A stretch of DNA of 64,000 nucleotides from Eretmocerus hayati (lineage: Eukaryota; Arthropoda; Insecta; Hymenoptera; Aphelinidae). The DNA lies in the NCBI GenBank assembly GCA_029851415.1, contig CM056743.1, positions 31,136,405 through 31,200,404 of the forward strand. Reading direction: 5' to 3'. Numbering within the stretch: position 1 is the stretch's first letter; each line of letters opens with the position of its first letter. The notes below the pieces were generated by a model, which was not told the origin of the DNA, ran no database searches, and was given only the letters and a program-made list of their open reading frames with translations. The translations under genes and the position numbers were made by a program. Below, piece after piece: positions 20,169-34,300 of this stretch.

Positions 20169-23100
20169 ATCGGAAGATCTTCGAAGAGGAGTTTAGTAGC
20201 CACTTTACAAAATTGAAGATGCTATCCTCTGGTTGGAGGTAAATCGTCCTTTCTACAAACAAGAAAATGCAACCATTCTGCAAATTATGGAAATGACACA
20301 AAGATCATATGTTCACTCCAAGAAGCTCAGAAAATTCAAAAAAATTTTTGGAGTTCATATTCATGGTTTGGTTCAGATTCTTTCTACAGGCGACTCTGAT
20401 GGCAAAGTTTGGGTGTGCATCATGCTCATTGTCTTAACTGTTTCAATTTACTGTGTACGAGGACATACTAATTTTGTTTTAATTACCACAAATCTTGAAA
20501 ACTAGAAACGAATCAGTCTAGTAACATCAGGGTAATAAATAAGAAAACCTCAATGACTGGACCTGTATATATACGTATATATATAAGTATACTTCTCACA
20601 GCTTGTAGGAAGTGTCTAGTGTCTGAATGTATAACAGTGACAAATTGTAACTGTAATGCTTTGCTTCACATAAATAGAAAACACATATATGAAGTGCAGA
20701 CAGAATCTCAACATCTAAATTTCCTCATCGGACTGATAGAATTATCATCCTAATTGATAATTTGAAATGTAGAGGTAGAAAGCGAGGAAAAATCCTATGG
20801 AGATAGAGATCTTAAATCTCTATCTATATGCTAGTACAAATTTGATGCTTCCTGATGCTTTACCACATGATTTGGAGTAAAATCATTGTAACTCTTTTGC
20901 ATAAAAGCATCTCAGAAAGTATGAACATACTACAACAATATTCATCATCATATGACTAAAAGTTATAGAGTAGCATATCAAAGAATAAACATGGAGTGAA
21001 GTGTGCTGCCAAAGGATTCCTCATACTCAGACACACGTCACAATTGTTCAAATAGAATGTGTCAGATCTAGACCTTGAGCACCTTGATTGACCTTGATGA
21101 TTTCTCAATGTCGAAGCTTCCTTGGGTTTTAGGTTCATGTACTGTGGTGTCTACAAATACTCTATAAATGAATAATTGTTCCTCACCTATGAGACAGCAA
21201 ATATAAAGCGGCAACTGCTTTTAAATCTTGATTATGAGACTTCAAGTGAGCAGGAGATTGTGGGCTTGTACACCATAGTTACTCAAATACCAAAATTCGA
21301 CTGCGACTTCTCATTGATGAATGTTGATGAAACAGACGACTGATGCAGAAGGTAAATTCCACTGGGAACAAATGGGGAACAAGATAATAGGAAAGACTCA
21401 TGAAGTTGAAGTAGATCTCAATGGATAAATGAAGTAGAGTTTCAAGTAAGTCGGGACGCGGAATTGATATATAACTCTATGATTGAGACGCAATAAATTC
21501 TAACCTCTGACAACTCAAATTGGATTCGGTTCCGATCGGGATAATACTAGCTTAGATGATGTGCTTCTAACGTTCTAATCAGTTCTAACATGGACAATCT
21601 TCAGGATCGTGGTTGATACATCACGCCAACGTTGAAGACGAGGGAAATTTTCAGCGACTTGCTGTTTGTTGACTGACCACCGAATGATTTGGGAGGGAAC
21701 GTTCGACACTGTTCAACACTGTTCGACACGAAGATGTTCGGTTGTTTATTATTGTCTGCTACTAGACATAGGCTGACAAGGCAAGGCAGATATAAGTGAA
21801 GACAGAATCGGGCACACCCGATCTGGGCCGATCGCCCGGATCCGAGCCCGGATCACATCATCAATTTTTCAAATGGCGCTTCCGACCTACAGCTTCCGAG
21901 AGTTACTGTGCTGTCAAGTGTCAGTTGCTGCAGAAAAAGATGGGATAGGGTAGCGAATTCATTATTCCTTCACAATGCGAGAACTGCTATTGCTATTGCC
22001 GATTTGCCGAAACGTAAAACTTGCATATATACTATACCTACCCTCATAGAAACTAGGATTCCCAAACGGACTATTACGGATATGGATCGATACCAAAATG
22101 TGCCTTTTTGCCAAATTTTATCAAAATTTGTTCGGTAAAGCTGCTCCCGATATCCCTCTCTTACAGCTTGCGGATTCGCAAGTTACAGTGCCTAAACTAT
22201 TTAACGTAGTTGGTATAATAATAAAACTATAGTTTATTAGTTCCGAACATATTCGGAAATTGGAAATGGAATTGATTGATTTTGCGAAGACCATGTTGAG
22301 AACTATTCGAATATCGCTCAGGTTATTGAAAAGTATATCATTTTTCACTCAATTCCCTTTACTTTAGATAGCAATGATATTGAATATTTGGACATTTACT
22401 CTCTCAAACGTCTTACAGCATTTTATTTTCGTGAATACTAAGGGTCAAGTTGATCCTTGGCATCATCTGTTTCCAAAAAAATGGATAAATATAATGACTG
22501 AAACTTTCCAAAAAATATTTCTTAACTGTTTTCAAAACGGATTTTCGATCATTCCCACGTTCCGTTGAACATGTCAAGAGAATAACATGATTAGGCGCAT
22601 GTAAAACAGAACTTTTCCGAACAAAACGATTTCTACCAGCTGCCAAATTCGGTCGGATTCTCATGGCCATTGTGCCCCACCGGTGTGGTCATCGTGCCCC
22701 GTGCTGGGCATGACGGCCACTTTCAGCAAATTTCTAATTACTCGTATTATTTGTCTTCAAAAAAATTTTTGGACTCTCGTATATCGTAATCTACAGGTTC
22801 TCAGCTTCATGTCAAAGCTCAAGCGGTTCATAAACATCTCGAACAATAGCTTAGTAATGAACGGAACGAGTGATGCTTGATAATCTGACAATAAATTCAA
22901 TAAATTTTCCATTATAAAAAAAAGGAACAATTGGTTTTGGCAGTTTTAGCGTTTTCGGTTAAGGTCAATTTGAGCCCCATACAGATATAGCTGATCATGT
23001 GGCTTAATAAAGCCAACCCAAGGAGTGTGGGACTTTGAAAAATTGATAGTTTGGATTTTCGAAACGAGAAAATCACTTGTAAGAAATTGCAGTCCAAACT

Positions 23101-24983
23101 TATACATCTTTGAGCTATATAGGTTGTGTTTTGAAAAGTTTCGTCACTATAAGATCAGTAGAATGACAAAAAGTTTCAAGACATTCCAACTCATGGCATT
23201 TTTCGATTGAATTGAAAGAAGGTTGACCGCATTTTAAATGATTGTATTGAGATATATGAGCATCAGGAAAAATGACAGATGGATTACAAGGGAATGAAGT
23301 CTGAACAAAAACTAATCAAGTTATGAGCCGAATGGTAGCCCCACCCCTTGCCAAGGGTGATGAGAGAAATTATCCTACAATAAACTCGAACATATAGTAC
23401 ATACTGGATTTTATCAACAGACCACGGAAACAGCGTTTATCCGTCTGCGTGGGCCGACGAAAACACTATGTTTCCGCGCGGAAGGCGATAAAGCAAACAG
23501 ATTAGAACCATACTTTACCATTGCTGCAATAATATTCTTTTCTCGAACTACCTTTGTAGGTGTAGCATTATGGGGATAAATGTGATTAGCGTATTAGCAA
23601 ATTAGACAGTGGTTCACGATTTAGAAAAACTTCATCCTTCATGCATGATTGAAAAACTTTGATAATTATTGATGATAATATAGGCAAGTATCATGAATTG
23701 ACAGTCATAAGGTATGGAGTTTCGTAAAATTGAATTTTTGTCTCGATGAAAAAATGATGAAAATAATCAACTTACGATGCAAATTAGCGGATCTAGGGCA
23801 TGTCAATTTTTCATTTGCAATAAGGCCTCAGCTGCTTACAGAGAGTATTTTCCTACTTCAAAGATTCGCGCAAGCTTCATCATTGTATTTTTTTGACACT
23901 TACAAATCAAAATGGATGAAAAGGAAATGTGAAACACTTGACGAATTTCCAATAACAAGAAAGATTTCAGGGAGTATCCTACATCTAATTTACTGGATAT
24001 ATAGATCACATGAGACGTTTGTTAAATTCTTGCAGATGTAATTTTGTAAGTCTAAATATAATTTTCTAAAAGCACCATGTTGAATGTATTAATAGAATTT
24101 TATCAAGAACTCTTCTCGACTCTCTTGGAATTTTTCAAAAATATTACGACAGTCCGGCATGGTCCGGGATAACAAAAACGTATCTCCTGTGCACAAGCAA
24201 ACTGAATACGTTATTTGCCTCACGTTTCTTTCAGCAGTGTATTAAGATAATGCTTGTGAACTTTGAAATAGATCTTATTGTTACTGTGAGATTAAAAACT
24301 TTGTTTTAAATAATTTTCTAAGAATAGGCAGATGTTTTTTTCTAGCGATCCCGTTTATTTTGAACATGTCAAACTTCTTGGGCAGTTATCACAATCCGAT
24401 CATCAAACAACAATAAAACGAATTTCCATACAGTGAGTAATCATGAAAAGTAATAACTTGATGGACTGACATATGGAGACTTGCATACATAGAAAAGAGT
24501 ATAACGCATGATCATCGTCACAACATAAAACGCATTTTCCTTGAAACAGAAGGAAAATCCAAGATACGCAAAACTAAACAGCGACTACTACTGAATCAAG
24601 ATGCCACCATCAAAATTTTGGTTGTGGATCACCAACTTTGAGAGATGCATTACCTCATTAAAATCATCATCTGATGGAATGTTGAAATTTTCAACACTTC
24701 AAGAAAAAAACATCATCGTTTTGCAGTTCATATTTCAAATTTGAGGAGACAGTAAAATTGATGAAAATATCAAAATTGAGTTGGAAATGGGACAGTACAC
24801 GTTTCGAAAAAAGGAATGTAGAGTGTATCATCTTCCGGGAACCTACCACGATATCATTTGTTCATGTAGAACATCCAACACATGACTCATAGTTTGTGCT
24901 AAACAAACTTGCAAAATTCTCGGACATTACTTCAAGAAAAATTGGAGATGTCAATCTTCTGACTTCGAGTTCACGATCCTCAA
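20169..24983. other. Intergenic region between genes A and C
   Basis: The first 1.3 kb (20169-21500) is homologous to 39831-41340 upstream of gene C, so the promoter region was duplicated with the gene. Further left to right there are short TA repeats (20570) and a GTTCGACACTG repeat (21700). The ORFs at 22374-22670 and 23730-24041 do not resemble known proteins. I see no supported gene. Confidence 0.55.
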
Positions 24984-25322
24984 TCAACGTGACATTGAGA
25001 GTTTTTGCAGAAAACGGTCTAAATATGCCCCCATTTGTTCAGAATTACTCGGTGGTTTGCAATATTCAGTGATGTCTGGATAAACTTCTGATAGACGGTG
25101 TAATTCTTTGAAAACCTCGATCATCAATTTTCCAGCCAAAATTAGAAGCGGCGAGGGCCAACTCAAGCACTCCCAAGCTTGCAGGACCAGATTTTTTGTT
25201 CTTATGACTACTTTCATGTCAGGATGGGTAGCTTTATGATAATTTTCTCTCATTATGGCCTCAATGCTCCGAATTTCCTCATAAATTTCCTTTGATTTTG
25301 GTATTTTTTCACTCACCATGCT
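24984..25322 (-). CDS. SMYD4-like gene C, exon 5 (C-terminal tail)
   Basis: The exon starts after TTTTCAG with SMVSEKIPKSKEIYEEI and ends at a stop at 24984. It encodes 112 residues of mostly helical, TPR-like sequence. Gene D has the matching exon at 49823-49555 (shorter, 89 residues). Gene A's copy is off the left edge. Confidence 0.8.
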   Translation of the reverse strand, partial: SMVSEKIPKSKEIYEEIRSIEAIMRENYHKATHPDMKVVIRTKNLVLQAWECLSWPSPLLILAGKLMIEVFKELHRLSEVYPDITEYCKPPSNSEQMGAYLDRFLQKLSMSR

Positions 25323-28300
25323 CTGAAAATGAAAACGATACTTATCAATTAAAAGAAAAATGATATCTCGCTCTCGTTCATTTTATAGTTCTTGCATTCC
25401 CATTTTTCAAGACCTGTATCGATTCAAAACATACATTATGAGAAGCTATACAAACGTGTTACTCTCCTGGAGTTAATCATGAGGCACAATGCCTTACTAT
25501 TGCACGAAATTTCAATCAAAAGAATGAAGAGAATAATTATTGAACATGCTGTTTTAGAGAAGACTCATTAGTACAGACAGTTCTTTCAATAGCCTCAAAG
25601 TTGAATTGAAAGAGACCCGTTCACATGTATAAAATAATGAATTATCGGAAAACTATTTTTCGAATCGCGAATTTGCCAAAGGCAAAAAAAATGTCAAACA
25701 GTCACCATACTCGTCAGAAAGTTAGACGTCAAAGAATTGGATCTCATATTATGAATTTTAATATGAAAAATCATCGTTTTCAGAATTGTCGAAATGGAAT
25801 CATGTTATAGCAGATCACATCTATTTTGGATGCGATGGTTTTTGAGACTTTTACAACACTCGGGAAGAGTTTTAGAGGACAGTCAATACAACAAGTATGT
25901 ATTGGGGTTGTCATGGTTAGCCTGATCGGAAGTTTTTCCCTGCAACGCCATCCACCCGCGATTATCCAGCAATTATCATATTTGTGGAGAAAAATATTTG
26001 TATCTTGTCTCACAAATGAATTGGAATCATCAATCAAAACTTATTTTCACAGTTGAGAAATTCACTTTCTGAAACCTTGACTCAATTTGAGTACCATCGC
26101 AATGCGCTGAGTCCTCTGTACATGCTATTAAAGCGATGCGGTCACCGTGCACCATGCACGCTGAAAGTTATTCGCACTTTTATCAAATTTGCTTGCGATT
26201 TGGGTGAAACGACGAGGAGACCCACGTTTATTATCATCTAACCTGAGTTCGTCTTCTCTTCGTTTGGCTAAAATCGCAAGAGAACTGGAGAAAAGTGGGG
26301 ATAACTTTAGCGCAGGCACCTCCTAACCTATAATACAGGCACTTTGTAATTCTCACTTTTATCCGATTCTTTTGAGATTTGAGCTAACCGACGAGAAGAC
26401 GAACTCGAGTTAGATGATAATAAACGCGGGTCTTCTCGTCGTTTCACCCAAATCGCAAGCAAATTTGATAAAAGTGCGAATAACTTTCAGCGTGCACGGT
26501 GACCGCATCGCCTTAATGTTTTCGTTCTCAAACGCTCTTTAGGAAATCATCAAGCTCACGATTCGTTTTCGATCAATGGAAAGAATTCTAGATAGCACAG
26601 GAAATGTAGAAGTGATAATCCTAAGAACAGATCTGATTTTTCAGGATATTAAGACAAATCCCATAGTGAATATCGTTTTTGATTATTGTTTGGTCACAAA
26701 ATAGTAGTGATTCAAATGTCAGTGCAACTGATGAACATTAGCCATTTTCTTTTATACCGAGCCTATAAGTTGAGCCGTAATCCATCTACGCAAGAGCAAT
26801 TAAAAGGATATAAGATCTTCAACTAAAGGGTTTGAGCATGCTCAATCGGGAGCAACGCTTGATTCTTAAGCATTTACGAAGACTAAAAATTGTTCAAAGC
26901 ACTGAGCAACTTGAATACTCAATAAATATATGAGTGATTACGTCAAAAGTGGAATTGTTCATTCCAAAGTTCCCCCAAGTTTCTAAGGGTTGGAATGTGC
27001 ATAGTAGCCATTTTTTGGAGTGCACTCTATTTGTGCGCAACTAAGTTGATAGTTTTTGAGGCAACTCTAACGTCCCCGTAATTTTTAGTGGCTTGATGAA
27101 GGGACGACATGTTCTTTCCGTCCCCTGTAGGCAACCCAAGTTCGACTTTTGAATTCATCACGACGCATATGCTGAGTCAAAAACCTATTTATGTAGCTAT
27201 GCACTTCAATTTGTAATACTTCAAATAACGTAATCCACTACATTGCGGGTCGAAATTAAATCATAAGCTCGCGCGCGGCTATCCGACATTTTGAAGACGG
27301 GTTTGCACCGGAACTGCAGCACTAATTAGCCCTGCAAAGTCCCTAATCGTCTATGGAGCCTTTATCAAGTGTGAGGTTGTCATCTAGAAACCCAAATACA
27401 TCTAATCCTTGCGCGACATTAACCGAAAGATCAAATCCGCAATCGAGCGCACCATGTAAACGTCATTTCAGAATGGCGTGTCTTGTACTGTCCGTTCCCA
27501 TGTTGTGCTCTCCTCCCATGGGGCGCCATATGACTTTGTAAAACCCATTTTTTTGAAGTGTTTAGTTAGATTAGACCAAATATATGCGGAAAAGAATCTA
27601 TTACATTCGGCACGGTAAAATCGCATCATTCAATGTTGTAACAATTCAGGACCCACATTGATTGTTGCGATTTTACTTAACCATAGTGAATTCACCTCAA
27701 TCAATGTTGTAATTCATAGTGTATTCTGACTGTGTCACAGTAAGATTCACTAAATATTTTTTACAGTGATATAGTTAGTTTTCGAGCCGTAGGAATAATT
27801 TTAGAGGCGAAATGTCCTTTCCACTCTACGACACCTGAAACTTGGCATATCTTTCTCTGGATTCAATTTCAAGATACGTAGCTCTTCATACTTTTTTTTT
27901 GTATCCAAGCGAGTGGAAATCAAGTGATGTGAACCACCGATACTCGTCTGGGAATGAAATTCTTTTTGGACCCAAATCACTTCTCGTGACGATTCTGGCC
28001 CCAAAAAATCCTTCTTTCGGAGGAATCACCCATATAAGAATAACTCAAAAAACTGTTTTGACAATAGTGTGAATATTTTTTTTGGTGATTAGAGATGAGA
28101 GAGATAAGTGAAATGAAATCTGGAAAAAATGTAACATACCATTGGTTTCGGCCCATCAAACATTTTTGTCATCCAATTTCCCTCGCAGGCTGGACAGGGA
28201 CAGAGTCGATTGTAGAATCGCTGGTAGTCGCCTCTTCTTTCATCGTCTGGACTTTTGTCGTACACGGATCCCATGGACGTTGAGAGCTACAAAATAGTTT

Positions 28301-31300
28301 GCCATTAGTTTCTGTTAATTTTTGAAGCAGATGAAAGAAAGTGAGCTCATTGCAAGAATACCTTATCACCAGCTTTGATAGGTTGAATTGAAAACATGAT
28401 GCTTTTATTTTCGTGGCCCAAGCACACGAAAACATTTGGTATGCACGCGTTCGTGGTCAATAACGTTCTAAATTGAAAAAAATAATTCGACGTGCAGTTT
28501 TCGCAATCGTTAGTCATCTCATCCAGTATAAAATCCTTTCGGTCATCAGGATCGCGAAAGTTCACCTGTAGAGTTTAGAAGAAATTAGTACAAGAAATGA
28601 ATCACATATCCAATCATTTTATCCACAAACTTACGGCGGAACATTTTGTATTAATTAACAAGCAAATTTTCAAAAGTGTCGCGCCAACGAGGATTGCGAT
28701 ATTGTTGTTCATGAGGTTTTTTAAATCTCCGTAGTCAATTATAACTGAGTCGAAAATTTTCGAGTGCTTGGCAAGGCCGATCAGAGATAAAGTCGCATCT
28801 CTCATAACTCGATCCAATTCAAATCCTCTAACCTCTCGAGCTGGCATTGAGTATACAGTTTTGTAGTCGTTTGGTTTTCCATTTGGTATGAGATGTTTCT
28901 TGATTTTATCTGTTGAAAAAAGATCCAAAATATGAGAAGTCGGGCCACACTGCATATATGAAATTATCAGTACGAAGCTCGTGTATCAGTAATTTATCAA
29001 AACTATTTTCAACGATATGCGATAATTAGGCTATGGTTTCATCGCTTTCAGAAAAAATTCTATCCTCGAAAAGGGACACCTATCGAATTGATTATCGAAT
29101 GTTCTCATGCATCGTTCAAATAGATGAAATTCGTCAACAGAAAAATGGAATGGAACTGATTCGCAGCAAACGATTCAAAATATCACGAATTCGCATAGAG
29201 TCACATAATTAGGCACAAGATTTACAGTTATATGTAATATACTGATGATGGGTTCATCTCCCCCAGTTCCTAACATCAAAAAAGTGGGGGGGGGGGAGAT
29301 GCTCCAAGGTCGCCACTATTTTGCACGGCACCTCAAAAATCTTTAAATACGCTGCTAAGAGAGATAAGAGGAATGTTTCCTGAGAGCGGTATACTTAATA
29401 TCTGCAACTTATTTGGAGGGATCTCGGAGAACCCGCATCCTCCCTGCTCGTGTGAGTGTGTGTTTTCGCGTAGATCGCCCGCAATGTGCTACATTAAAGC
29501 CGGGCGACTATAAAAATGCGTAAGTATGCACTTCGTTGCGTAATCTACTAATAATTATTTCTTTAGCACGTACACTGCGACGGTGAAATTACGATTCCAA
29601 TCTAGATTGCGGGAGAGTACAAATGCGTATTTCAGTAGTTACGGAAGCCGAATCTTTTGGAAATACATAATTCTGACATCTATATACAGTATTTATACGA
29701 GTTTTCGTGGGCCCCACCGGTGGGACCCGAAAAATTTTCTGTAACGCTGAGAATATCCATCACGGTGATAAGGGGTATCAACCAAATCGTCAAAGTAGAT
29801 GTTATCAGCCTCCTTTAGGCTCTAGAAGGACCTGTGCTTCATTAGGCACCCCCCCCCCCCGACCCCAGACATTAGGGTGGGCCAAAAAATGAAAATTTTG
29901 GAAATTCAACATGCTTGGGGTCAGAAAAGTTGTGTTCTTACATATACATACGAGAAAAATTTTGCTGGGCGCTGAGAAATGACATCTTGAGGTCGCTCAA
30001 GAGCCGTGAAGGTTTTTTTTTAATAACATGCGTTTAAATGGGAAACTGCATAATTTGTACATTTTTCTTCCTTGTTCAGCGGATAACTCTGGCGCATCTC
30101 AACCTTTTTAGACGTACCTTAACTCATTTTGAAGCTCTTCTCAAGACCTTCAAAATGAGTTAAAGTGAGTCTGATTTTGACTTGATGGAGCCGAGCTATC
30201 TTGATTTTTCCCAAGAGAGATTTTTATCGAAAATAACAAAAAAATTGCATTTTTGGCCTCTTAAAGCTAACTGAGCGCATGAAGCTCCACAAAAACGAAG
30301 GGGCAGCACGTACACTATGATATTTGGATGTTTTCTCTGTATTTACACTCACACACGTCATTTGATAGCACAGGCACAAGAACTTCCTCTAATGTCACAA
30401 GAGGACGAAAATCGGAGAGCGTTACTCAGCTTAGGGTGGGCCGTAAAATGTAAATTTAGGAAATTCAACATGCTTGGGGTCAGAAAAAGTATGTTTTCAC
30501 ATGTACATACGAAAAATTTTTCGCTGGACGCTGAGAAATGACATCTTGTGGTCGCGCAAGAGCCTCGAAGTTTCGTGGAAAAAGCGGTAAAATAGGCTTT
30601 TTGGCGATTTCCACCCTCTTCTCGATTCAATCGTGATCCCGACCTCACAAAGACGAATGTAGAAGATGGATATCTTCTTTCAAATCGTTGCCACCAATCT
30701 CACGTAATTATAAAGATCATAATGATCCCCACCATAGCACTAACGACTAAGTACTCAGAATTGGGGAATAATCATCAGAACCCGCTCCCTCACATCCTTT
30801 GACACCTTGCTAAACTTTTGCTAGAGACTTGCCGTTTCAGGTAGCATGTCATGAGTCACATTCCAACTTTTTGAGGATGACAATCATGACCAGTTTCGAG
30901 TTGCAATAGCCTGTAGAACTCATCTGCTGAGACAGATGAGGGCCAGTTGCGGAACATTCGATTATCTTCCGTGCGCTCCCTTACACGCGTTCCCTCACTC
31001 AGATTCGTTCGGCGCGCCACCACCAGGTGGCTGCCGTTGCGCTCGTGCCTGTGCAAGGATTCCGGTCTTACTTTCAGAAATCAGAGCGAAAAAGGGGAGG
31101 TAATCAACACTTGCTCTAGCAAGGTATCGCACTACTTCAGTGGCAGCTTCCAGGCAACGATGTATCGAACAAAGTTGATGAGCAGAAACTTCGAGTGTCC
31201 GATCTTCGGATCACCGCGAGAACTCCCTTCTAAGTTACTACCAACTCACCAGGATGTGATGAGGTATTGTTTTTTAGTAACGAAGAACTTGCAATTTGAA

Positions 31301-34300
31301 ATGAATGATAAGAACCCTGCTTTTAAAAACGTTGCAGAGAAAGTTAGTAGCAAAGTTGAACTAATTTATGATGAAATTTCACTCCCAAGAGTTTCTCACG
31401 AACGAGTGAAATCATTGATCATAAAATACCATGATGAGTACTTGAAAATCCAGAAAAACATTGGACGTATCGATGAAAGTGCACATACCGAGGAAAAAGT
31501 TGAGAGATTCAAAAGTGACTCCCTAAAACTCTTCGACATAACGGCGTGTAAGTGTCCTTCGTTTGATAAATGCCAATGTGATGAAGAACGAAAAGTCCCC
31601 GCTTCGATAATAGAATTTTCGATGGATCAAAGAAGTGAGAGACGGCTATCTATCAGTTCCATTGATTGGGACCAGACGAGGAAATTGAAGAGGAAATTAG
31701 AGATACAAACCTGTGAATCAGCTCGCAATAAGAAAACTAAATCTGATGAACCTGAGCCAGGAGTCCAACACGAATCACCAGACTCGATCCCGTATAATTC
31801 TCCAGACTCAGGAATTATTTGTGCCAAGTACTTATACAAATCAAGTATCAACCACTGATCAAATGAGAATAGAATTGAAGAACACCGCTGCTGTCAGCTA
31901 CAGATACGGCGTGTCAGACAGAGCCGCTGCTGCAATAGCAACAGCTATATTGCAAGATGTCAGTGCTGTAAACGATTCTGTCCAACCTATCGTCATCGAT
32001 GAGAATAAATTACGCAGAGAGAAATCAAGAATCGCGGAAGGTCTGAGATCAACGGAAGGTGAGAAGGGACCTCTTCGTGCGCTATATTTCGATGGACGGC
32101 ATGATATCACAAAAACTATCATCAAGAAAAACTCGAGGTCTCACAGATATGATGTTGTTGAAGACCACTACTCTCTTTTACAAGAGCCTGGGTCGAAATA
32201 TATTGACCACGTCACGCCAAATTCAGGTTCTGCTGCAGAGATATCAAGAAGTATTACAGTTTGTGTCGAAGAGAGATTTGCAGAAGGTCTTGATACTCTC
32301 GAAGCTATCGGGTGCGATGGCACAAACGTAAATACAGGAGATAAGGGAGGTGTTATTGTTTTGATCGAATCAAATATACAAAGGCCCATCCAGAGATTCA
32401 TTTGTATCTTACATTTCAACGAGCTGCCCCTCAGACATTTGATACAAAAAATAGATGGCACGACCTCAGGCCCTAAAACATTCTCTGGCCCGATAGGAAA
32501 AAGATTACGTGATTGTGAAAAACTGCCAGTGGTAGCATTCGAGGCTATTGAATGCAATTTGACTGATCTCGATTCCGTAGAATTGAGCACTGATCAGAAA
32601 TACTTATACGAAATTTGTTTGGCTATCAGTTCTGGTGAATGTGATAAGAATTTAGCTGACCGACTCCCAGGAAACCTCAATCATTCTCGATGGTTGACCG
32701 CCGCAAATAGGGTATTGAGACTCTATATCTCTACTGAAAATCCTAGTAGAGAACTCAAAACCATAGTTGAATTCATCGTGAAAGTATGTGCTCCTTCCTG
32801 GTTCCGCATTAAATCTAGGGAATCAGTGAGTGAAGGATCAAAACACCTATTTGAATTCATAAAATCATCTCGGTATCTACCAGAAGAATACTTACGTATA
32901 ATCGACCCAGTTATTCAAAGAAATGCATTCTTTGCTGCTCCGGAGAATATTATTCTCTCTATGATGAGTGACGAAGACGTGAGCATTAGGCGTCAGGCTT
33001 TAGAACAAATTCTCCGCGCTCGAGAGAGTCAACCATGTAATGGAAGTATTCAACAGTTTAAGGTTCCAACATTGAATTTCTCAGCTGATACGTATGTAAA
33101 CTCGATTGATTGGTCTGATTCAGATTTGCGATCGCCTCCAGTTCTCAACTATCTCCAGACAGATGAGATTCGAGGGTTTCTACACAGTGGTTTAATACCA
33201 ACAGAATGGAAATTCACTAAATACCCATGCCATACACAAGCAGTGGAACGCACTGTAAAACTGGTCACGGAAGCTTCATCGAAAGTTTGTGGCAAGAGGA
33301 AGAGAAATGATTTTATAATAACGGCTCTCCACTCGAGGCATTTGATGCCAAAATTTGATTCGAAGAAAGATTTCAGAGCCATGTGAATGTGTATGGGAGA
33401 AGTTCATTAGCATATTGTAGAAATGTACATAGAAAATTTTGAGAGCGAAAAAGGAGGAAAAATACAAAAAAAATACAAAAATACAAAAATACAAAAACAC
33501 GGAAAAGTAATTCTGCCAATGACAGTCCCAAGCCTGTATGAAAAGAAGAGGGCTCTTCCCAAGTGTATGTTCACTTTGATCTGCGCAACTGATAATCAGC
33601 AGGATATGAGTAGATTTCTCCGTTGATCTGAAGCAAGCGTTGAGGAATAGATTGATAGGGAAAATATGACAAAAATCGCATAAATTCAACTTTTTGCAAT
33701 TTTTCGAATACTTGAGCCTCTGGCTTGCTAGGTTTATGGCAAAAACCACCGGTACGTTGTAAATTTGAGTGGATCGACGGAAGAAATCCAAAAAAAGATG
33801 AAACCTGTACTACATTGGCTTTTGTGAGGTCGGGATCACGATTGAATCGAGAAGAGGGTGGAAATCGCCAAAAAGCCTATTTTACCGCTTTTTCCACGAA
33901 ACTTCGAGGCTCTTGCGCGACCACAAGATGTCATTTCTCAGCGTCCAGCGAAAAATTTTTCGTATGTACATGTGAAAACATACTTTTTCTGACCCCAAGC
34001 ATGTTGAATTTCCTAAATTTACATTTTACGGCCCACCCTAAGCTGAGTAACGCTCTCCGATTTTCGTCCTCTTGTGACATTAGAGGAAGTTCTTGTGCCT
34101 GTGCTATCAAATGACGTGTGTGAGTGTAAATACAGAGAAAACATCCAAATATCATAGTGTACGTGCTGCCCCTTCGTTTTTGTGGAGCTTCATGCGCTCA
34201 GTTAGCTTTAAGAGGCCAAAAATGCAATTTTTTTGTTATTTTCGATAAAAATCTCTCTTGGGAAAAATCAAGATAGCTCGGCTCCATCAAGTCAAAATCA

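Noticed and set aside
21800..21870. GC-rich short repeat resembling a tRNA arm
   Set aside because: No cloverleaf could be formed by eye; only a CCGATC/GATCCG inverted repeat.
29849..29860. Homopolymer C run (also G runs at 29286 and 41609) as a functional signal
   Set aside because: Simple homopolymers are common and prone to sequencing slippage; nothing around them suggests function.
30317..30648. 74- and 96-codon ORFs repeated at 33725-34155
   Set aside because: They are the same sequence in the two hAT-like inverted repeats, not separate genes.
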